The notes beneath the pieces are model-generated. The model was not told the origin of the DNA. It saw only the letters and a list, made by a program, of their open reading frames with translations, and searched no databases. DNA of 64,000 nucleotides, from contig NZ_JACCDB010000009.1 of NCBI RefSeq assembly GCF_013432195.1, positions 56,091 through 120,090 on the forward strand, read 5' to 3'. A program made the position numbers and the translations under genes. Below, one piece after another: positions 1 to 8,062 of the stretch. The stretch comes from Tepidicella baoligensis (GTDB lineage: Bacteria > Pseudomonadota > Gammaproteobacteria > Burkholderiales > Burkholderiaceae_C). The first letter of the stretch is position 1; every line of letters starts with the position of its first letter.

Positions 1-1428
1 GTGACCGACATCTACGGTTTCCGCATCATCCTGCCCGACCTGCTGGACTGCTACCAGGCGCTGGGCATTTTGCATCAGCTCTACAAGCCGCTGCCGGGCA
101 AGTTCCGCGACTACATCGCCATTCCGAAGATGAATGGCTATCAGTCGCTGCACACCACGCTGGTGGGACCGTTCGGCACCAACATCGAGTTCCAGCTCCG
201 CACCCACACCATGGATGTGGTGGCCGAGTCCGGCGTGGCCGCGCACTGGCTCTACAAAGCGAGCGATCCGAACAGCCCCGCCTCGCAAGACCTCAACACC
301 CAGTGGTTGCAGTCGCTGCTCGACATCCAGCAGGAAACCCATGACGCCGCTGAATTCTGGGATCACGTCAAGATCGACCTTTTCCCCGACTCGGTTTATG
401 TGTTCACGCCCAAGAGCCGGATCATGGCCCTGCCGCGTGGGGCCACGGCGGTCGATTTCGCTTATGCCATTCACAGTGACGTGGGCAACCGCGCCATCGG
501 GGCCAAGATCAACGGCGAACAAGCGCCGCTGCGCAGCGAACTCAACAATGGGGACGTGGTGGAAATCATCACTTCGCCCCATGCGCGACCCAACCCGAGT
601 TGGCTCGGCTTTGTCAAGACCGGACGGGCCCGCTCGAAGATACGGCACCACCTCAAGACGCTGGCCGAGGAAGAGTCCCTCGCTCTTGGTGAGCGGCTGC
701 TGCGTCAGGCCCTGCGCGCCGAGGGCATCGCGGCGCTCCCGCCCGACGACGAGGCCCACCAGGAAGTCTGGGAAAAGCTGCTGCGCTTCACCGGCAACCG
801 GCACCGCGGCGAATTGCTGACCGACATCGGGCTGGGCCGGCGCATCGCCAGTATGGTGAGCAAAAAGCTGGCCTCTTTGCTCAGCGAAATGGGGCAAAAA
901 CCCGATCTGCTGCTCATCAGCCAGGAGCGTTTCGGCGCGGCCACCGAAGACCAGCCGAGCCAAGGCGTGGTCACGCTCGATGGCAGCGAAGGCACTTCCG
1001 TCCAGTACGCCACCTGCTGCCACCCCATCCCCGGCGACCGCATCATCGGCTACCTGGGCAAGGGTGAAGGGCTGGTGGTCCACACCGACGACTGCCCTCA
1101 CGGCGTCAAGCTGCTGCATCGCGATGCGGAGCGTTTTATCGAGGTGGAATGGTCCGAGGAGCCGACCCGCTCGTTCGAATCCGCCGTGGTGGTCACAGTG
1201 AACAACGGCAAGGGTGTCCTGGCCAAGGTGGCCGCCGCGCTGGCCAGCGCCGAAGCCGACATCAACCACATCTACATGGGCGACGAGCCAGCCCAATCCA
1301 CCACCGAGCTGCGTTTCGTGCTCGCGGTGCGTGACCGCGCCCACCTGGCTCAAGTGTTGCGTCAGCTCAAACGCACGCCTTCGGTGATCCGTGCCCAGCG
1401 CGTCAGGCCGACGCGGCCGGGTAGCTGA
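1..1428 (+). CDS. Bifunctional (p)ppGpp synthetase/hydrolase, RelA/SpoT family, 3' part
   Basis: Makes and/or degrades the stringent-response alarmone (p)ppGpp in the cytoplasm. The window opens inside the gene, so the GTG at base 1 is an internal Val codon and about 270 N-terminal residues (HD hydrolase domain, start of the synthetase domain) are missing. Visible are the end of the synthetase domain (DYIAIPKMNGYQSLHTTLVGP, residues about 37-57 of this fragment), a TGS domain (VYVFTPKSRIMALPRGATA, about 132-195), a Cys-rich CC region (YATCCHPIPGDR) and a C-terminal ACT domain (about 395-470). The synthetase part resembles SpoT, but the HD domain that would settle hydrolase activity lies outside. 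Its 3' end overlaps the opposite-strand greB by 26 bp. Confidence 0.93.
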   Translation: MTDIYGFRIILPDLLDCYQALGILHQLYKPLPGKFRDYIAIPKMNGYQSLHTTLVGPFGTNIEFQLRTHTMDVVAESGVAAHWLYKASDPNSPASQDLNTQWLQSLLDIQQETHDAAEFWDHVKIDLFPDSVYVFTPKSRIMALPRGATAVDFAYAIHSDVGNRAIGAKINGEQAPLRSELNNGDVVEIITSPHARPNPSWLGFVKTGRARSKIRHHLKTLAEEESLALGERLLRQALRAEGIAALPPDDEAHQEVWEKLLRFTGNRHRGELLTDIGLGRRIASMVSKKLASLLSEMGQKPDLLLISQERFGAATEDQPSQGVVTLDGSEGTSVQYATCCHPIPGDRIIGYLGKGEGLVVHTDDCPHGVKLLHRDAERFIEVEWSEEPTRSFESAVVVTVNNGKGVLAKVAAALASAEADINHIYMGDEPAQSTTELRFVLAVRDRAHLAQVLRQLKRTPSVIRAQRVRPTRPGS

Positions 1429-1963
1429 CCTCCAGTATCTCCAACGTCTCCCAGCCGGTAGGGGTGAGCAGGCGCACCTCGTCGCCCTCGCGTGCCTTGA
1501 GCAAGGCCTGTGCCACCGGCGACACCCAGCTCACCTGCCCCTGGGTGGTATCGGCCTCGTCGATGCCAAGGATGGTGACCGTGGTTTCGCTGCCGTCCTC
1601 ACGCGCAAACCTGACCGTGGCACCGAAGAACACCTGGTCCTTGCCGTGGTGTTGCGAAGGGTCCACCACCACGGCGGCATCGAGTCGCTTGGTCAGGAAG
1701 CGGATGCGGCGGTCGATTTCGCGCAGGCGCTTCTTGCCGTACAGATAGTCGCCGTTTTCGGAGCGGTCGCCGTTGCTCGCCGCCCAATGCACCACCTCGA
1801 CCACGCGCGGGCGCTCCACATCCAGCAGATGCAGCAGTTCCGCCCGCAGGCGGTCATGGCCGGCCTGGGTCATGTAGTTCTTGCCCCCGGCCGGCAGGGC
1901 CGGGCCATCGGGCACATCGTCGTCTTCGGGGGTATCGGTTTCTCGGGTGAATGCTTTGCTCAT
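1403..1963 (-). CDS. greB: Transcription elongation factor GreB
   Basis: Binds the secondary channel of RNA polymerase and stimulates cleavage of backtracked transcripts. The 186-residue protein has the GreA/GreB N-terminal coiled-coil hairpin with its acidic tip (DRSENGDYLYGKKRLREIDR, about residues 67-86) followed by the C-terminal FKBP-like domain (GDEVRLLTPTGWETLEIL). The GKKR stretch after the tip is typical of GreB rather than GreA. It is about 28 residues longer at the N-terminus than E. coli GreB; the extra part is acidic and probably disordered, so a start at MTQAGHDRL inside it cannot be excluded. It converges on, and overlaps by 26 bp, the RelA/SpoT gene. Confidence 0.93.
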   Translation of the reverse strand: MSKAFTRETDTPEDDDVPDGPALPAGGKNYMTQAGHDRLRAELLHLLDVERPRVVEVVHWAASNGDRSENGDYLYGKKRLREIDRRIRFLTKRLDAAVVVDPSQHHGKDQVFFGATVRFAREDGSETTVTILGIDEADTTQGQVSWVSPVAQALLKAREGDEVRLLTPTGWETLEILEVSYPAASA

Positions 1964-2077
1964 GGGTTGCGTGTGGCTGCCGTCAGGGTGTCCAGAGGGG
2001 TCGATTGTCCAATATCGTTCAGGACTCTGGGGCCGGGTCTGCTAGCATCGGTGTCCCCATATTCGCCTGTCCCCGCC

Positions 2078-2905
2078 ATGACCTACTGCGTCGCCGTGAA
2101 ACTCAAGGCCGGCATGGTCTTTCTGTCCGATTCCCGCACCAACGCTGGATTGGACCAGATCAGCACCTTCCGCAAGATGATCGTTTACGAAAAGCCGGGC
2201 GACCGCTTCATGTGCCTGCTGTCGGCCGGCAACCTCAGCATCTCGCAGTCGATCCGCGAAATCCTGCAGGTCGAACAGCTCAAGGACGCCGACAGCGGCG
2301 AACCCATCACGATCTGGAATGCCAAAAGCATGTTCGACGCGGCGCGGGTACTCGGTTCGGCCGTGCGCCATGTGTACCAGCGCGACGGCGAATCGCTCAA
2401 ACGCGCGGGGGTCGAGTTCAACGTGAGCATGATCTTTGGCGGTCAGATCGCCGGTGAAGGCATGCGCCTGTTCCAGGTTTATTCACCGGGCAACTTCATC
2501 GAGGCCACACCCGAAACGCCTTTCTTCCAGATCGGAGAGAGCAAATACGGCAAGCCAGTGCTCGACCGCGTGATCACCCCCGAGACGCCGCTGGACGAAG
2601 CCGCCAAGTGCGTGCTCATCTCCATGGACTCGACGCTGAAGTCCAACCTCTCGGTCGGCCTGCCGTTGGACATGGCGGTCTACCAGACTGACAGCCTGCG
2701 CAGCGACCGCATCGTCTGCATCGACCATCACAACCCCTATTTCCGTATGCTGCGCGAGACCTGGGGCCAACGCTTGCGCGAGGTGTTCGACAGCATCGAC
2801 CATCCCGCCTGGGACGGCCGCCCGACCGATGCCCCGCTCATGGAAGGCAGCAGCCGCCACGCCCCGCTCAAGAAAATCACCAGCCCGCAGGAAAAACTGA
2901 TCTGA
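2078..2905 (+). CDS. Proteasome-type protease (Anbu/BPH-like 20S subunit homologue)
   Basis: An N-terminal-nucleophile peptidase of the bacterial proteasome-homologue group (COG3484). The ATG at 2078 is chosen because removal of Met exposes Thr1 (MTYCVAVKL); Asp17 (FLSDSRTNAG) and Lys32 (STFRKM) then fall where the catalytic Asp and Lys of this fold are expected. Length 275 residues, larger than HslV and near the usual Anbu/BPH size. The open frame continues upstream to 1391 but that part is antisense to greB. No HslU-like ATPase and none of the usual Anbu companions (transglutaminase-like, alpha-E, ATP-grasp) are next to it. Instead its stop overlaps the start of an alpha/beta hydrolase by one base, suggesting translational coupling. 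Confidence 0.85.
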   Translation: MTYCVAVKLKAGMVFLSDSRTNAGLDQISTFRKMIVYEKPGDRFMCLLSAGNLSISQSIREILQVEQLKDADSGEPITIWNAKSMFDAARVLGSAVRHVYQRDGESLKRAGVEFNVSMIFGGQIAGEGMRLFQVYSPGNFIEATPETPFFQIGESKYGKPVLDRVITPETPLDEAAKCVLISMDSTLKSNLSVGLPLDMAVYQTDSLRSDRIVCIDHHNPYFRMLRETWGQRLREVFDSIDHPAWDGRPTDAPLMEGSSRHAPLKKITSPQEKLI

Positions 2906-3774
2906 TGCCCGCGCCCATGACTCCCTCCAACACCCCCGCGATCGTTTTTTCCCACGGCAACAGCTTCCCCGGCGCCACCTACCGCGTGATCTTCGAAGCC
3001 CTGCGCGCACGCGGCTACCGGGTCGAGGCGGTGGACAAATACGGCCATGATCCGGCCTACCCGGTCACCAGCAATTGGCCGCACCTGGTGCAGCAACTGG
3101 CCGATTTCGTGGTCAACCAATGCGCGGGCCACACCGGCCCCCTGTTCCTGGTTGGCCATTCCCTCGGAGGCTTTCTCAGCCTGATGTGCGCCGCCAAACA
3201 CCCCGAACTCGCCGGCATGAAGGTCCGTGGCGTGGTGATGCTCGACTCGCCCGTGCTGGGTGGCTGGCGTGCCCGCGCACTGCAAGCGGCCAAGCACACC
3301 CGGCTCATCGGAGCCCTGTCACCCGGACAGGTGAGTCGCAAGCGGCGCAACACCTGGGCCAATGCAGAGGAGGCCATGGCCCACTTCGCCCGCAAGAAGA
3401 GCTTTGCGCGCTGGGACCCGCGCGTGCTGCGCGACTACATCGAACACGGCACGCACGACGTGGCCACGGCCACCGGCACCAAGCGTGTGCTGAGCTTCGA
3501 CCGCGACATCGAAACGCGCATCTACAACACCCTGCCCCACAACCTGGACCGCCTGCTGCGCCGCCACCCGCTGCAGTGCCCGGTGGCTTTTATCGGGGGG
3601 ACCGAATCGGCCGAAATGCGCCAGGTAGGCATGGCGATGACGCATCGACTGGTGGGCAAGACGCCGAGCGAACGCCTGCAAATGATCGAAGGCACGCACC
3701 TGTTCCCCATGGAACGGCCCGAGGAGACCGCCATGGCCATCGACCGGGCCCTGCGCAGCTTCATGGCCGATTGA
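2905..3774 (+). CDS. Alpha/beta hydrolase
   Basis: Predicted serine hydrolase with the alpha/beta fold; substrate unknown. The nucleophile elbow is clear (LVGHSLGGFL, Ser86), preceded by an oxyanion-type SHGNSFPG near the N-terminus; the His near the end (EGTHLFPMERPEE) is the likely catalytic His. No signal peptide, so probably cytoplasmic. Length 289 residues. Its ATG overlaps the stop codon of the proteasome-type protease gene (TGATG), so the two are very likely one transcript with coupled translation; whether the two enzymes act together is not known. Its 3' end overlaps the convergent MFS gene by 14 bp. Confidence 0.85.
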   Translation: MPAPMTPSNTPAIVFSHGNSFPGATYRVIFEALRARGYRVEAVDKYGHDPAYPVTSNWPHLVQQLADFVVNQCAGHTGPLFLVGHSLGGFLSLMCAAKHPELAGMKVRGVVMLDSPVLGGWRARALQAAKHTRLIGALSPGQVSRKRRNTWANAEEAMAHFARKKSFARWDPRVLRDYIEHGTHDVATATGTKRVLSFDRDIETRIYNTLPHNLDRLLRRHPLQCPVAFIGGTESAEMRQVGMAMTHRLVGKTPSERLQMIEGTHLFPMERPEETAMAIDRALRSFMAD

Positions 3775-5047
3775 GATCGGCTGGCGGGGCCTCTGCGCCA
3801 GGCTCCTCGGTTTTGGCGTCGGCCACCGGTGTCCGAGGGTCCAGTTGCAGCACGGCTTGCGAGCCGGTACCCATCATCACGAAGTCGAACTTCTCGGCCT
3901 CGGGCACCGGGGCGGCTGCGCGGATGCGCTTGACCGCGTACAGCGACAGCAACGTCAACACCAGCGCAAAGTACAGCATCAGGCTTTCGGGCTGCAAAAC
4001 ATCCATGAAGATGCCGGCCAGAGTCGGTCCCAGCGCAGCCCCGATGCCATGCACCAGCAGCAAACCGCCGGTGACCTCCAGCACGCGGGAGGAGTCCACC
4101 AGGTCGTTCACATGCGCCACACTCAGGCCATAGACGGTGAACACCAAGCCGCCGAATAGCAGACCGATGGCGATCACCACCCACTCCGCGTGGCGGGCCA
4201 GCACGAAGGCCAGCACGGCCAACACGGCGCTGAGCACCATCACCCACAGCAACACGTGGCGTCGGTCGTGCCGGTCGGAGTAATGCCCCACCGGCCATTG
4301 GAAGATGGCTCCTCCCAGAATGGTGGCCGCCATGAACGCGGCCACGCCCGCTTCGGAAAACCCCACGCCCTGGGCAAAGACGGCCCCCATGCCATAGAAC
4401 GCCCCGTTGATGAGCCCGGAACCCACCGCTCCAGCCACCCCCAATGGCGAGGTCTGGTACAGATAGCGCAGGCTCAGCCGGGGAGCTTCCACCGGCTCTG
4501 GCTCGTCCACCGGCGTCAGCGTGATCGGCAACAGCGCAAAAGAAAACATGATCGACACCAGCACGAACGGCACGAAGCCCAGCGTGTCGCCCACCAGAAT
4601 CAGCCACTGGCCCAGCGCCAACGCCACGAAGTTCACCGACATGTACACCGCGAACACCCGCCCCCGGTGCTGTGTGGGCGCGACGGTGTTGAGCCAGCTC
4701 TCCACCACGATATACAGCCCCACCAGGCAAATGCCAGTGATGAAACGCAACGCCCCCCAGAACCACGGATCCACCCACAGCGCGTGCAGAATGGGCATGG
4801 TGGACGCCAGTGATGCCATGGCCGCGAAGGCCCGGATGTGCCCCACGCGGCGGATGATTATGGGGCACACGAAGGTGCCGAACACGAAACCCACGAAATA
4901 GGCCGACATGACCAGCCCGAGCACCACGCCCGAAAAGTCGGCCATGCCGCCGCGCAGCCCCACCACGGAAAACAGCAGGCCCACGCCCACCACCAGCAAA
5001 CCCACGCCGCTGAGCAGCGACGACAACGGCAACAGCAATCGGTTCAT
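3761..5047 (-). CDS. MFS transporter (YcaD-like)
   Basis: Major facilitator superfamily membrane carrier of about 428 residues with roughly twelve hydrophobic segments in two halves; the short loop after the second segment (CPIIIRRVGHIRAFA) matches the MFS loop 2-3 signature region. General resemblance is to the YcaD group of uncharacterised carriers, so the substrate is unknown. I chose the ATG at 5047; a GTG one codon upstream (5050) is also possible. It lies just downstream of uppP on the same strand with a 16-bp gap and is probably co-transcribed. The hydrophilic C-terminal tail (MMGTGSQAVLQLDPRTP onward) is unusual for a minimal MFS protein. Confidence 0.85.
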   Translation of the reverse strand: MNRLLLPLSSLLSGVGLLVVGVGLLFSVVGLRGGMADFSGVVLGLVMSAYFVGFVFGTFVCPIIIRRVGHIRAFAAMASLASTMPILHALWVDPWFWGALRFITGICLVGLYIVVESWLNTVAPTQHRGRVFAVYMSVNFVALALGQWLILVGDTLGFVPFVLVSIMFSFALLPITLTPVDEPEPVEAPRLSLRYLYQTSPLGVAGAVGSGLINGAFYGMGAVFAQGVGFSEAGVAAFMAATILGGAIFQWPVGHYSDRHDRRHVLLWVMVLSAVLAVLAFVLARHAEWVVIAIGLLFGGLVFTVYGLSVAHVNDLVDSSRVLEVTGGLLLVHGIGAALGPTLAGIFMDVLQPESLMLYFALVLTLLSLYAVKRIRAAAPVPEAEKFDFVMMGTGSQAVLQLDPRTPVADAKTEEPGAEAPPADLNRP

Positions 5048-5063
5048 CACCGTGGGAACCGTT

Positions 5064-5894
5064 TCAGGGCGTCCAGTTCACCCACCCACTGTAAGCGGTG
5101 ACCAAAATCAGCAGCCCGAACCCGATGCGGTACCAGGCAAACGGCACGAAGGTGTGGCTGGCCACATAACGCATCAGCCACTTCACACACACCCAGGCCG
5201 ACGCCCACGACACCACCAGGCCCACAGCGAAGAAGGGCAAGTCTTCCACACTGAGCAGGGCACGGTGCTTGAACAAGTCGTAAGCTGCGGCCCCAAACAA
5301 CATGGGAATGGCGAGGAAGAAGCTGAATTCGGTGGCGGCCCGGCGTGAAAAGCCCAGTGCCATGGCCCCAATGATGGTGGCCCCCGAGCGGCTCACGCCA
5401 GGCACCAGCGCCAGGCACTGGATCAGGCCCACGGCCAAGGCATCGCGCCAGCGCACCGTGTCCACATCGTCGATCCGCTGGGCGGGTTGCCTGACCTGAC
5501 GAGCCTCCACCCACAGCATCACCACCCCACCGGCAATGAAGCTGGTTGCCACCACCAGGGGGTTGAACAACACGCCTTTGATCACGTCGATGAACAGCAC
5601 ACCCGCCAGCGCCGCCGGGAAGAAGCCGAGCAAAATGTTGCCCGTGAAGCGCTGAGCGCGCGCCTCGTGCGGCAAGTCCACCACCGTCTGCAGCAGCCGC
5701 TGCATATAGAGCGAGACGATGGCGAGGATGGCCCCGGTCTGAATCACCACCTCGAAAACCTTGATTTTTTCTCCTTCCAGCCCGAGCAGCGTGGAAGTGA
5801 GGATCAGGTGTCCCGTAGATGAAATGGGCAGAAATTCGGTCAGGCCCTCCACCACGCCCATGACGGCGGCCTTGAGCAGCAACACAATATCCAT
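5064..5894 (-). CDS. uppP: Undecaprenyl-diphosphatase UppP (BacA)
   Basis: Inner-membrane phosphatase that recycles undecaprenyl pyrophosphate to the monophosphate lipid carrier for peptidoglycan and O-antigen synthesis; also confers bacitracin tolerance. Both family signatures are present: [17 protein letters not shown] near residues 16-32 with the catalytic Glu/Ser region, and [13 protein letters not shown] in the second half with the conserved Arg. Start placed at [11 protein letters not shown] (5894), the usual N-terminus of the family; an in-frame extension of eleven codons upstream lacks support. Length 276 residues matches the family. The MFS gene follows 16 bp downstream. Confidence 0.95.
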   Translation of the reverse strand: MDIVLLLKAAVMGVVEGLTEFLPISSTGHLILTSTLLGLEGEKIKVFEVVIQTGAILAIVSLYMQRLLQTVVDLPHEARAQRFTGNILLGFFPAALAGVLFIDVIKGVLFNPLVVATSFIAGGVVMLWVEARQVRQPAQRIDDVDTVRWRDALAVGLIQCLALVPGVSRSGATIIGAMALGFSRRAATEFSFFLAIPMLFGAAAYDLFKHRALLSVEDLPFFAVGLVVSWASAWVCVKWLMRYVASHTFVPFAWYRIGFGLLILVTAYSGWVNWTP

Positions 5895-5910
5895 GAGGTC
5901 TGGCGCGCAA

Positions 5911-5937
5911 ACAAAAAGCACAGGCACCGGCCTGTGC
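5911..5937 (-). terminator. Rho-independent terminator of the His-rich protein gene
   Basis: An 8-bp perfect stem (GCACAGGC/GCCTGTGC, 5918-5925 and 5930-5937) with a 4-nt loop is followed, reading leftwards, by TTTTTGT. It sits between the His-rich gene (6021-6377) and uppP, so it should end the first transcript before uppP begins. Confidence 0.7.
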
Positions 5938-6020
5938 AGGAGCTAAAACCCCGATCGTAGCTGAAGGGCGTCCACACCCTTACCCGACCAACGCTAGACA
6001 GTTGCCGCGCAGGCTCCGGC

Positions 6021-6377
6021 TCAGCGCCAATGCGGGCGGTTGGGCGGCGCGCTTTGCACCACCGTCACCGGCGCGCTGCCGTGGTAATGATGATGGTGCA
6101 CATGCGTGACTTGCTGGTTCCGCGATTTGTTGTGCTTGGCATGCCGGTGCCCAGGCGGCACCCAACCGTGGTGATGGACAGGCGCCACCACCACTGGCCG
6201 TGGGCTATGCACCACCACCGGGTACTGCACCACCACGGGCGGCACATTGCTCACCCCCACATGCACGCCGGGCTGGTGCACACCAATGGACCAATACACA
6301 TTGCCCGCTTGCGCCAAACCGGCAGCACTCAGTACGATGCCAGCAGCAGCCGAACGCAGTCCATAGATTCGTTTCAT
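6021..6377 (-). CDS. Small exported His-rich protein
   Basis: A 118-residue protein of unknown function. The N-terminus is a good Sec signal peptide (MKRIYGLRSAAAGIVLSAAG, then LAQA as a likely cleavage site), so the mature protein should be periplasmic. The mature part is rich in Pro, Val and His with clusters such as APVHHHGWVPPGHRHAKH and THVHHHHYHG, suggesting metal binding. Similar short Val/Pro/His-rich exported proteins are common in Burkholderiales but lack a known role. Its own promoter must lie in the 164 bp shared with the divergent M48 gene, and a terminator follows it. Metal binding is an inference from composition only. Confidence 0.75.
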   Translation of the reverse strand: MKRIYGLRSAAAGIVLSAAGLAQAGNVYWSIGVHQPGVHVGVSNVPPVVVQYPVVVHSPRPVVVAPVHHHGWVPPGHRHAKHNKSRNQQVTHVHHHHYHGSAPVTVVQSAPPNRPHWR

Positions 6378-6541
6378 GGCGTCATCCTTTCCAAATCACA
6401 TGCGGTCGTCAGAACCGATGGCTTCATTACAGGTCCAAAACCCTGTTACCTGCTTACCAGACGTGTGAAGAACGTATCGAACCGTAACCGTGGCATCAGA
6501 CCTGCCTGCCGCCACATCACGCCAAGACGAAAATTCCATCC

Positions 6542-7909
6542 ATGAAACACGCAGCCACCCCCTACCAGCCCCTGCACGAGCAGTTGTCAGCCGCCTTGGG
6601 CCGCCAGCGGCTCAGCCGCCGCCAGGCCTTGTGGCTGCTGGGCGCCAGCGTGTCCGCCACCAGCCTAGGAGCCTTGCAGGGATGTGCGCAATCCCCCGTG
6701 ACGGGGGAACGCATTCTGGTGGGCATGAGCGAAAGCCAGGAACGCGCGGCCGACGCCCAGTACGCCCCGCACCAGTTCTCTGAAGACCTGGGGGCGATAC
6801 AGGACGACGCCGTCAACCGCTATGTGAGCACGGTCGGCGCCGTCATCCACCAGCACACGCACCGGCCCCAGATGCCCTACAGCTACCGGGTGCTGAATGC
6901 CAACTACGTGAACGCCTACACCTTCCCCGCCGGGTCCATGGGCGTGACGCGCGGCATTCTGGTCAACTTGCAAGACGAAGCCGAGCTGGCTGCCCTGCTC
7001 GGCCATGAAATGGGACATGTGAACGCCCGCCATGCCGCCCAGCGCAGCGGCCAAGGCCTGCTGGCCAGCGTCGCCCTGATGGGCATGGCCATGATGGTGG
7101 ACGACAAGTGGGCCGATGTGGCATTGGTGGGCGGGCAGATTGGCGCCAGCGCGCTGCTGGCCTCCTATTCGCGGGACAACGAGCGCGAAGCCGATGCGCT
7201 GGGCCAGGAATACCTGGTGCGCGCGGGCTACCCCGCCAACGGCATGACGCACCTGCACCAGCTGCTCGTGGCGCAGGAAAAACAAGCCCCCAGCCTGCTG
7301 CAAACCATGTTCAGCTCCCATCCCATGAGCACCGAACGGGTGGCCACGGCCGAACGTTTGGCCCAAACGCAATACGCCCACACCCTCAACCGCCCGAACC
7401 GGCGCGAACGCTTCATGGACGAAACGGCCAGCTTGCGGCGCCTCAAACCCACCATCGAAGCCTGCCAGCAAGGTGAAATGGCCATGAGCCGCAAGCAACT
7501 GCCCGCCGCGCAAACGGCGTTTGCCAAAGCCATCCAGGCCACCCCGCAGGACTATGCCGCCAACCTGCGCATGGCCCAGTGCTTGCAAGCCATGGGCAAA
7601 ACGCAAGAAGCCCGCAGCTACGCCCTGAACGCTCAAAACATCTACCCCCAGGAGGCTCAGGCTCACAAAGTGGCAGGTGTGCTGGCCTTGCAGCTGAGGC
7701 AACCCCAACAAGCCTATGAGCACCTGACCCAATTTGACCGGCAGCTGCCGGGCAACCCCGGCATCACCTTTCTGCGCGGGGTGGCGCTGGAAGGCATGGG
7801 CAACCGACGCGAAGCCGCCGTGCTGTACCAGCGCTTCCTGCAAACCAACATCCAAGGCCAAGCCGCGCAATACGCGGCCAGCCGCTTGCAGGCATGGGGG
7901 GTTCGGTGA
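6542..7909 (+). CDS. M48 family metalloprotease with TPR-like C-terminus (BepA/YfgC-like)
   Basis: Predicted periplasmic zinc protease involved in outer-membrane protein quality control, by analogy with BepA. The HExxH zinc motif is in GHEMGHVNARH (His155, Glu156, His159) and the third ligand region is SRDNEREADALG. The N-terminus has RRQALWLLGASVSATSLGAL followed by QGC, which reads as a lipoprotein-type or Tat-like leader (Cys near residue 44). The C-terminal third (from about residue 290) shows alanine-rich helical repeats like TPRs (AQTAFAKAIQATPQDYAANL). Length 455 residues, near BepA's 487. It is divergent from the His-rich exported protein gene. Confidence 0.9.
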   Translation: MKHAATPYQPLHEQLSAALGRQRLSRRQALWLLGASVSATSLGALQGCAQSPVTGERILVGMSESQERAADAQYAPHQFSEDLGAIQDDAVNRYVSTVGAVIHQHTHRPQMPYSYRVLNANYVNAYTFPAGSMGVTRGILVNLQDEAELAALLGHEMGHVNARHAAQRSGQGLLASVALMGMAMMVDDKWADVALVGGQIGASALLASYSRDNEREADALGQEYLVRAGYPANGMTHLHQLLVAQEKQAPSLLQTMFSSHPMSTERVATAERLAQTQYAHTLNRPNRRERFMDETASLRRLKPTIEACQQGEMAMSRKQLPAAQTAFAKAIQATPQDYAANLRMAQCLQAMGKTQEARSYALNAQNIYPQEAQAHKVAGVLALQLRQPQQAYEHLTQFDRQLPGNPGITFLRGVALEGMGNRREAAVLYQRFLQTNIQGQAAQYAASRLQAWGVR

Positions 7910-8037
7910 ACACCCCGCAACACACGACCGGGCACGGGGCACTCCTCATCACCCGGGTGTGGGGCCAGGGCTTTTTATGGCACTTCGATGTGGAAAGGCG
8001 CCAGCGCGACATGGTGCTGCGCCCACGCCTGAACTGA
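7906..8037 (+). CDS. Possible 43-residue ORF between the M48 gene and glnS
   Basis: A short frame starting with a GTG that overlaps the stop codon of the metalloprotease gene (GTGA) and ending 25 bp before glnS. The product (MNTPQHTTGHGALLITRVWG...) matches nothing I recognise. The overlap geometry would suit translational coupling, but the length and unusual start make chance equally likely. Confidence 0.2.
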   Translation: MNTPQHTTGHGALLITRVWGQGFLWHFDVERRQRDMVLRPRLN

Positions 8038-8050
8038 AGGAGGCCACCCC

Positions 8051-8056
8051 TAAAAT
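8051..8056 (+). promoter_or_regulatory. Putative -10 box of glnS (possible leaderless mRNA)
   Basis: TAAAAT lies only six bases upstream of the glnS ATG (8063). If it is the -10 hexamer, transcription would begin at or next to the start codon and the mRNA would have no leader. No good Shine-Dalgarno sequence is visible beyond a GGCGGG directly before the ATG. Confidence 0.35.
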
Positions 8057-8062
8057 GGCGGG

